This document shows, one piece after another, positions 59,401 to 64,000 of a stretch of 64,000 bases of DNA. Source of the stretch: Legionella sp. (lineage in GTDB: Bacteria; Pseudomonadota; Gammaproteobacteria; Legionellales; Legionellaceae); contig JACETI010000004.1 in assembly GCA_013911415.1 (NCBI GenBank), positions 1 through 64,000 of the forward strand, in the 5' to 3' direction. A program made the position numbers and the translations under genes. The notes under the pieces were generated by a model. That model did no database searches. It was not told the origin of the DNA and worked only from the letters and a program-made list of their open reading frames with translations. The first letter of the stretch is position 1; each line of letters opens with the position of its first letter.

Positions 59401-62389
59401 TGTGAATTTACAAGAACAAGTGCGTACCTTCGAAGCAGAAATAAAAACGATAACAACTGAAAGTGCAGCGATTAACGAAGAAAATGACCGGTTGAAGCAA
59501 GCTGTTGAGCAAGCCCAACAGGAAAGTGCACGGAAAACGGAAGAAAACGCTCAATTACAAACGACTGTAATCACCGCCCAGCAAAAGAATGAGGACTTAA
59601 AGGTTCAAAACAAGGAATTAGCGCAAGACGTTGAACGCGTAAGAGCAGAGATAGAAACGGTTAGAACTGAAAGTACAGAAGTTAAAGAAGCAAATGAGCA
59701 GTTGAAGAAGGCTGTTGAGCAAGCCCGAGAGGAAAATGCTCAGAAAACGGAAGAAAACGCTCAATTAAAAACGACTGTAACCACCGTCCATCAAGAAAAT
59801 GAAGACTTAAAGGTTCAAAACAAGGATTTAGCGCAAGACGTTGAACGCGTAAGAGCAGAGATAGAAACGGTTAGAACTGAAAGTACAGAAGTTAAAGAAG
59901 CAAATGAGCAGTTGAAGAAGGCTGTTGAGCAAGCCCGAGAGGAAAATGCTCAGAAAACGGAAGAAAACGCTCAATTACAAACGACCGTAATCACCGCCCA
60001 GCAAAAGAATGAGGACTTAAAGGAACAAAACAAAGGGTTAATAGCGGAAGTCGAAAACGCAAAAGCAGCGAACGTAAAGTTGGCTGAAGAAAATACAAAG
60101 CAATCGGAAGAAAACGCCCAGCTAGTCGAAGCAAACGAAGCTTTAGTAAAAGCAAATGCAGGATTGACGGCGAAAGTTGCAGAGGTTTCGCAAGATGTTA
60201 TTACAACAGAAGAAAAGATCAACGCACTGACGAAAAATCAGCAGATCATGGAGGAAGATGCACTTTCGAAAAACGCTGAAATCAAAACGCTAAGGGATGA
60301 GGTAGAGAAATATAAGCGCTTAAACCAAGATCTTAAAGACGAAGTTAAATCGGCACTGGATGTTGTAAAAGAAAATGAAGGGGTCGCGCACGGTATAAAT
60401 GACGATTTAAGCGCACGGTTGGCGCAAACGCTTGCAGAAAATGAAGCATTACGTGAGCAGATCAAAGAATCAGGTGCGCAGCTGAAAACCCAAGACTATG
60501 CCCAACAAACTGATCAAGAAGACGAGCTTTCAATACGCTTTAACCAAGAACGTTTAGCCGAGGATAATTCCTTTGAGCCTGAATCAAAGCATTACGAGAA
60601 GAAAGCTGTACCTCCAACGCAAAAAATTAGCTCAGACACTCTGCTGCGCACTCAAAATGACGTTGAAGAATTGTCAGAAGAGCACTTGAATCAATCAATT
60701 GATCTGGAAGAACCTTATCCGTCTAGTGATGATCACGATCCACGGGGGGGCGGACATCAGCCCACTCAACAAACGCGCGATCATGCACTCGATGAGTACC
60801 AAGATGTAAGTAATCAAACGAGTGTAGGTAGTCAGGGGGAAGAACCAGAGAATGATCCGCTGACAACCAGTATTGATCAGGATGTCGAGGGCCTACAAGA
60901 ATCGGCGGATGTGGTTAATGCAAATAAGACAGATGATCCAACCAAATCTAGCAGCCCAAGTCAGACTATTTCGGAAAACTATCCTGCTGACGTAGATGCA
61001 AACGATGAATTGGATGTGCAACCGGAGGAACACTCACCTAAAAGTTTTCAAACGCTCGAAGATGAAAGGGTTAGAAATACTACACAGGGTGATCATATTT
61101 CAGATAATTTATCTCAAGTGGAAGATAACGAATCCGATTATTCTGGAGTTGCACTGGGCGTCACTCCAAATTTAAGCCGCAGGACTTCTCAGCATCAGTT
61201 TTATCAAAGTCGTGGTGATGATCGACAACAAATCAATCCTACGGATGAAGTATTAAAGTCTATTAGTGACTTTATAATGAGCAATAAACAAGATCCTGTA
61301 TACTTAAACACGATGGCTAAAGGGCATCTCGAAACATTGGAAACGCTGAACCGGAAAATTCAATACTCAGAAGATATCAAGTCGGATACCCTTCGCGGGT
61401 ATCAGGGCGCCTTAGGTCTTCTGTCAGAGCATAGAAATGGTTCTGCATGGGTTCCGCAATATTGCTTATACAAAAATGAAAGCAGTTCAAATATCAAGCA
61501 AATGAGGCAAGACATAGTTTCATCGGCTGATGAGTCTTTCAACGCAAGTTCAGACTTAAATGCCCAATTTAATAAGCAGAAAAAAAACACTGAAGGGCAA
61601 GTATTCGCTTTTCATAAAGAAGCGTTAGCTCCAAATCATGGAAGAAAATACGTATTGATGGTACCGGTTTCTCAAAATGGAGAGGCTCAAACCGTCGTTG
61701 GAGGTGCTTGTTATGAAGGGGAAAATTTATTTGATCAAAACAGATATCAACAAAGTGTCAATACAAAAGGAAATAAGTCCTCTGATTTTGTTATAAAATT
61801 GTCTTCAGCACAAGAAGTAAACAAGAAACTTCAAGAGGCTGATTTACCCGCTTCAGCCGATGAGGCGCAGAAAATTATTGACGCAGCATCGGTTGCATCA
61901 GTATTACAATTTTTGGCAAACTTTAAAGGGATACCCAGCCCTGAAAATCCAATTAAATTAAACTTTAATGTGAAAAATCAGAAAGGATATGCTAACGCGC
62001 AACAAATATATAATGCATTATTGTACGTTAGCGATCGTTTAGGTTTTGATCCTAAAGCGGTTAAAATACCGTCTATTGGTTTTAAGTCAAATGATAGATA
62101 TGAGTCTTTTAAAGAAAATATAAATCATAATAAAGAACTCAGTCAGTTTGTAGAGAGATATGCCGAAGAACGTCAAAAGATCCAGCAAGCATCTTCATCA
62201 ATTAAAGATATATTAACACAGGCTGCTCTCAAGGCATCTGACCCAACACCTAACAGTACAGCATCGGAGAAGAGACGAGAACAGCTTAGCGCTCTACGAG
62301 GACGAAGTCAGTCTGGGACGACCCCTTCATCAGAGGTTGATGAAGAGCTTTCGATAAGACCGCCGCGGCCGCGTCACCCATTTTGTTGA
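56456..62389 (+). CDS. Giant coiled-coil protein with recent internal repeats, candidate effector
   Basis: This 1977-residue protein has no signal peptide. Residues 1-405 form a basic N-terminal domain with three short AGY-type repeats (AGYVPKK, AGYAAKN, AGYSPKK, about residues 202-228). Residues 409-1347 are an almost unbroken Gln/Glu/Asn/Lys-rich coiled coil. An acidic, probably disordered linker follows (about 1350-1590). The C-terminal part (about 1592-1925) is globular, with a helical first half and a GRKYVLMVPVSQNGEAQTVV strand region near residue 1729. The end, Arg-His-Pro-Phe-Cys, is not a CaaX box. TATAAT lies at 56401-56406. It resembles eukaryotic tethering coiled coils in design only; function unknown. 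Confidence 0.85.
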   Translation: MKDKGKGTSTGFTPRKPKGTASTTKGMLPPNESTHKHMIDLTTASGELRAIKAVSDRVYKQITESIPYWADITDYLSNNDKTEVPEVGGKIGSRKLSTIKQIPALTGNIKNKLDIKQNLNITSFSKDDFTNYILSEYETNLQELKELKKVDLLLREIDQKRLHNEKQISSDSDLGKEILKYKADFFHLKNLSNKFIELNTIVAGYVPKKEIAGYAAKNQAAGYSPKKKEGGHEPNQQVWYDFPQKLKDLINKNSQALSFNDKALDEQAIAQIQKQAVERNKVYSEIEEKCFALIRDAVDKERSSTPDGVIRNFDNLNRQIANILRHSKSQLLVKGAKPENQDEENVTRLSQRARSLLEILEIPSVPFYATEEPISVQLDSPGSIDTLPWDEKITTPENMGDEEQEKYAVVPREEINELQKINENLKETLAQVIGDTDLIHTKYEEVEQNNGLLGKMLEQKNAENAQLIEENQGLSDRNTALDATVSKAQQENANLQAQIQKTTQEIAEIRAGSETVANTNNELKDKIDKAQKEIATLKEENLGITQKNTELEEQLQSAKHENGQNTQVNAHLTSEVASLQRRFNVVREENEKVQASNVLFIKENNLLQDLVQKVQEEQALKVKQNKTLKDENDQLKEAATAASQNIDKLNLQNNDLQTQINEAQKTNESLAAENELAKQENKNLKGQIQQQQEENNTFKVENENLLRKFAEAEQTALETQDSIDKLTTVQRQLEEAVSSQAVEIETLQAENAKSKSENQVLQSTVEQVQQENTQKTKENTKLQAAVMTAQQENENLTKQNNALTEKVNTAQEEQTKLVADNEVLMQKNADLQHQVSQNNVDNDALKNKIANIQIENDDLKGKVEEKTQQFSNDQQIIKNLKRLRDQQDERLTEAQELNQELQVLLQKQDEAANIARVENQGFKQALQKASEENAELQTTVITAQQENEDLKVQNKGLMEAVENAKAANAGLAEAQEKAQQENVNLQEQVRTFEAEIKTITTESAAINEENDRLKQAVEQAQQESARKTEENAQLQTTVITAQQKNEDLKVQNKELAQDVERVRAEIETVRTESTEVKEANEQLKKAVEQAREENAQKTEENAQLKTTVTTVHQENEDLKVQNKDLAQDVERVRAEIETVRTESTEVKEANEQLKKAVEQAREENAQKTEENAQLQTTVITAQQKNEDLKEQNKGLIAEVENAKAANVKLAEENTKQSEENAQLVEANEALVKANAGLTAKVAEVSQDVITTEEKINALTKNQQIMEEDALSKNAEIKTLRDEVEKYKRLNQDLKDEVKSALDVVKENEGVAHGINDDLSARLAQTLAENEALREQIKESGAQLKTQDYAQQTDQEDELSIRFNQERLAEDNSFEPESKHYEKKAVPPTQKISSDTLLRTQNDVEELSEEHLNQSIDLEEPYPSSDDHDPRGGGHQPTQQTRDHALDEYQDVSNQTSVGSQGEEPENDPLTTSIDQDVEGLQESADVVNANKTDDPTKSSSPSQTISENYPADVDANDELDVQPEEHSPKSFQTLEDERVRNTTQGDHISDNLSQVEDNESDYSGVALGVTPNLSRRTSQHQFYQSRGDDRQQINPTDEVLKSISDFIMSNKQDPVYLNTMAKGHLETLETLNRKIQYSEDIKSDTLRGYQGALGLLSEHRNGSAWVPQYCLYKNESSSNIKQMRQDIVSSADESFNASSDLNAQFNKQKKNTEGQVFAFHKEALAPNHGRKYVLMVPVSQNGEAQTVVGGACYEGENLFDQNRYQQSVNTKGNKSSDFVIKLSSAQEVNKKLQEADLPASADEAQKIIDAASVASVLQFLANFKGIPSPENPIKLNFNVKNQKGYANAQQIYNALLYVSDRLGFDPKAVKIPSIGFKSNDRYESFKENINHNKELSQFVERYAEERQKIQQASSSIKDILTQAALKASDPTPNSTASEKRREQLSALRGRSQSGTTPSSEVDEELSIRPPRPRHPFC
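59521..60030 (+). repeat. 210-bp tandem repeats inside the coiled-coil gene
   Basis: Units start at 59521, 59731 and (partial) 59941. Bases 59618-59767 and 59828-59977 are identical over 150 bp. Each unit codes for 70 residues, exactly ten heptads. A related block starts near 59246, 294 bp (14 heptads) before the matching point in the first unit. Lengths in whole heptads keep the coiled coil in register. Confidence 0.88.
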
Positions 62390-62467
62390 TAATAGATGCA
62401 ACACAAGTGTGACAGCTTTGTGATATTTGCTCAGGCCGGAATACTGTAATTAATCTTTCTAATGTGT

Positions 62468-62488
62468 TTTTTAAGCTATACTTAAAAA
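62468..62488. promoter_or_regulatory. Inverted repeat overlapping a -10-like box
   Basis: TTTTTAAG (62468-62475) and CTTAAAAA (62481-62488) with a 5-base CTATA loop. A TATACT at 62477-62482 overlaps it, and the next start codon is 31 bases further on. It could be an operator or the end of the preceding transcript. Confidence 0.35.
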
Positions 62489-62518
62489 GTTAAGGGAATA
62501 ACCTATAAGGAGATTAGA

Positions 62519-62758
62519 ATGAAAAAAGTTATCATAGGATTTTTATTACTGGGATCTACCTCACTGTTCGCTGCAAGCATGACGGATATGAACACCAATT
62601 GGGTATGCACAACCAATGCAAGCAGCAGCGATGTAGCAACGGATAAAGCAGCAGACGAACAAATGGCTAATAACAAAGCCTCTGCTGTGAAGTCTTTCGA
62701 TTTTGCTGCAAAAAATTGTAGAAATTGCACCAAAATTACTTGTGAAGCAAAAAGTTAA
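62519..62758 (+). CDS. Small exported Cys-containing protein of unknown function
   Basis: This 79-residue protein has a clear signal peptide (Lys-Lys start, hydrophobic core, Leu-Phe-Ala-Ala site near residue 19). The mature part has four Cys residues, one near its start (WVCTT) and three near the end (NCRNCTKITC), which could form two disulfides in the periplasm. AAGGAG precedes the ATG. It stands alone between the giant coiled-coil gene and gcvT. Function unknown. Confidence 0.78.
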   Translation: MKKVIIGFLLLGSTSLFAASMTDMNTNWVCTTNASSSDVATDKAADEQMANNKASAVKSFDFAAKNCRNCTKITCEAKS

Positions 62759-62991
62759 TCAAGTTTATTACTTATCGATGAGTTGTTTACGTTGACGGGA
62801 CTACTCATCCTCTGTTGATCGCGGTTCGTTTGCGCAAACACCGTCAAATTAGGGCCCGTATTTGCTAGAGCATTCATTATATCTGGATCTTTAGCAAGGG
62901 CTCACTAGATGCCTTAATTTCTCTTACATTTCTATCATACCTAGTCATTTTAGGTATAATTACATAATCCAGGTTTCTTAAGACAGCGCAT

Positions 62992-64000
62992 ATGATTGCC
63001 CAAACACCTCTGTACAGTTCACATCTTCGTTCAAATGCTCGCATGGTTAATTTTCACGGTTGGGAACTGCCTCTTCACTATGGTTCACAATTAGAAGAAC
63101 ACCACGCAGTTCGTCAAGACGTGGGCATGTTTGATATATCGCATATGACTGTCGTCGATGTTTTAGGTGCTGGTGGCAGGCAATTTTTAAGAAAGTTACT
63201 TACCAACGACATTGATCAATTAGAACATGCTGGTAAAGCATTATACAGTTGTATGTGTCACGAACATGGTGGAATTTTAGACGATTTAATTGTTTATCAG
63301 CGCACTCCTGATAATTATCGCATGATATTAAATGCAGCGACTCGACAAAAAGATCTGGCGTGGATATATGCCAAAAGCGAAGGTTTTGCGGTTGGCTTTC
63401 AAGAACGAACTGATTTAGCGATGATTGCTGTCCAAGGTCCTAATGCTTTTGAAAAAATGCGTAAAGCTTTGAACCCGGCGCAAGAGGATGCAATCTCTAC
63501 CCTGAGGGCTTTCGAGTGCGTCGATATCCTTGATTGGTTTTTTGCCAGGACAGGCTATACCGGGGAAGATGGTTTCGAGATCGTTGTACCAAAAGAAACC
63601 GTTGTTGATTTGTGGGAGGCTTTACTTGCTCAAGGCGTAAAACCATGTGGGCTGGGTGCACGTGATACGTTACGTCTTGAATCGGGCATGCTTTTGTATG
63701 GTCAAGATATGGATGAAAACACTTCACCTCTTGAATCTGGCTTAGGCTGGACCGTGCGTTGGGAGCCCTCTGATCGCGATTTTATTGGAATGGGCGCGTT
63801 AGTTTCTCAGAAACAAAGCGGTGTTCAACACAAACTTGTGGGTTTGGTCTTAGAAGACAAAGGTATTATGCGGGCTGGTCAGCGTGTATTCGTTGAAGGG
63901 CAAGCGGATGGAGTAGTTACCAGCGGTACTTACTCACCCACCTTAAAACAATCCATAGCGATAGCACGTGTTCCCTTACAGACGCAAAGTCAGGTCAAAG
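62992..64000 (+). CDS. gcvT: Aminomethyltransferase GcvT of the glycine cleavage system (3' end outside window)
   Basis: GcvT (T protein) releases ammonia from the aminomethyl group on lipoylated GcvH and forms methylene-tetrahydrofolate. The reading frame starts at ATG 62992 and stays open to the window's end (336 codons). Family motifs include HGWELPLHYG near residue 22, GMFDISHM near residue 45, ARTGYTGEDGFE near residue 183, and CGLGARDTLRLESG near residue 220. A TATAAT at 62955-62960 lies upstream. No glycine riboswitch was seen in the 233-base gap before it. Confidence 0.94.
   Translation, partial: MIAQTPLYSSHLRSNARMVNFHGWELPLHYGSQLEEHHAVRQDVGMFDISHMTVVDVLGAGGRQFLRKLLTNDIDQLEHAGKALYSCMCHEHGGILDDLIVYQRTPDNYRMILNAATRQKDLAWIYAKSEGFAVGFQERTDLAMIAVQGPNAFEKMRKALNPAQEDAISTLRAFECVDILDWFFARTGYTGEDGFEIVVPKETVVDLWEALLAQGVKPCGLGARDTLRLESGMLLYGQDMDENTSPLESGLGWTVRWEPSDRDFIGMGALVSQKQSGVQHKLVGLVLEDKGIMRAGQRVFVEGQADGVVTSGTYSPTLKQSIAIARVPLQTQSQVK

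Noticed and set aside
62372-62389. CaaX or CC prenylation signal at the end of the giant coiled-coil protein
   Set aside because: The protein ends in a single terminal Cys after His-Pro-Phe; neither CaaX nor CC/CxC patterns are met.
62759-62991. Glycine riboswitch before gcvT
   Set aside because: Inverted repeats exist (for example GATGAGT/ACTCATC and a GTTTGCGCAAAC palindrome), but the conserved core of the glycine aptamer is not visible.

Overview
The window is chromosomal DNA of a gammaproteobacterium, most likely a member of the Legionellales (Coxiella, Rickettsiella, Aquicella or Berkiella-like). Housekeeping genes stand in a typical gammaproteobacterial order (tig-clpP-clpX-lon-hupB-tRNAs-ppiD). 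Mixed with them are parts of a Dot/Icm type IVB secretion system (IcmF, IcmH/DotU, IcmT, IcmS and an IcmC/DotE/DotV-type membrane protein) and many large proteins with no recognised bacterial function that look like secreted effectors. The DNA is AT-rich by eye. I cannot name the genus.

Layout. 1-4.4 kb: the 3' end of a 5S rRNA gene, a small exported protein, the overlapping genes cca-orn-queH, then tRNAs Pro, Arg, His and Leu. 4.4-15 kb: the protein quality-control block tig, clpP, clpX, lon, hupB, tRNAs Val and Asp, ppiD and a GT39-type membrane glycosyltransferase. 15-25.8 kb: icmF and icmH on the minus strand, a coiled-coil protein, hemW, mdh, icmT-icmS, and a leucine-rich-repeat protein ending in a eukaryote-type CaaX box. 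25.9-36.5 kb: a HigBA-type toxin-antitoxin locus with a frameshifted toxin and an operator inside its promoter, a heptamer tandem repeat, an MMPL exporter, an orphan gene, an M48 peptidase, metNIQ, fadH and another orphan.

36.6-42.7 kb holds four consecutive genes of unknown function. Three of them share a domain of about 120-155 residues that I do not recognise (four copies in all). Two share a C-terminal motif. All four have a TATAAT box 26-27 nt before the start codon. I read this as an effector family that expanded by duplication. 43-47.7 kb: deaD, class I aldolase, a ferredoxin-NADP reductase-like gene, and the IcmC/DotV-type gene followed by a DUF3579 gene. 48-52.5 kb: a 1486-residue protein with about 19 ankyrin-like repeats of 36-43 residues. 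52.5-56.4 kb: an HPF/RaiA-type ribosome factor, a Tyr-rich lipoprotein, a RimK-type ligase, efp, and divergently epmB, which modifies EF-P. 56.4-62.4 kb: a 1977-residue coiled-coil protein with nearly identical 210-bp internal repeats. The window ends with a small Cys-containing exported protein and the first 1009 bases of gcvT.

How they fit together: IcmS (an effector chaperone), IcmT, IcmF/IcmH (which stabilise the core complex) and the IcmC/DotV-type protein would belong to one envelope-spanning secretion machine whose genes are scattered rather than grouped. The orphan genes between them carry eukaryote-like features (LRR, CaaX, ankyrin-like repeats, long coiled coils) and are its likely cargo. 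That cargo role is inferred from context and was not tested.
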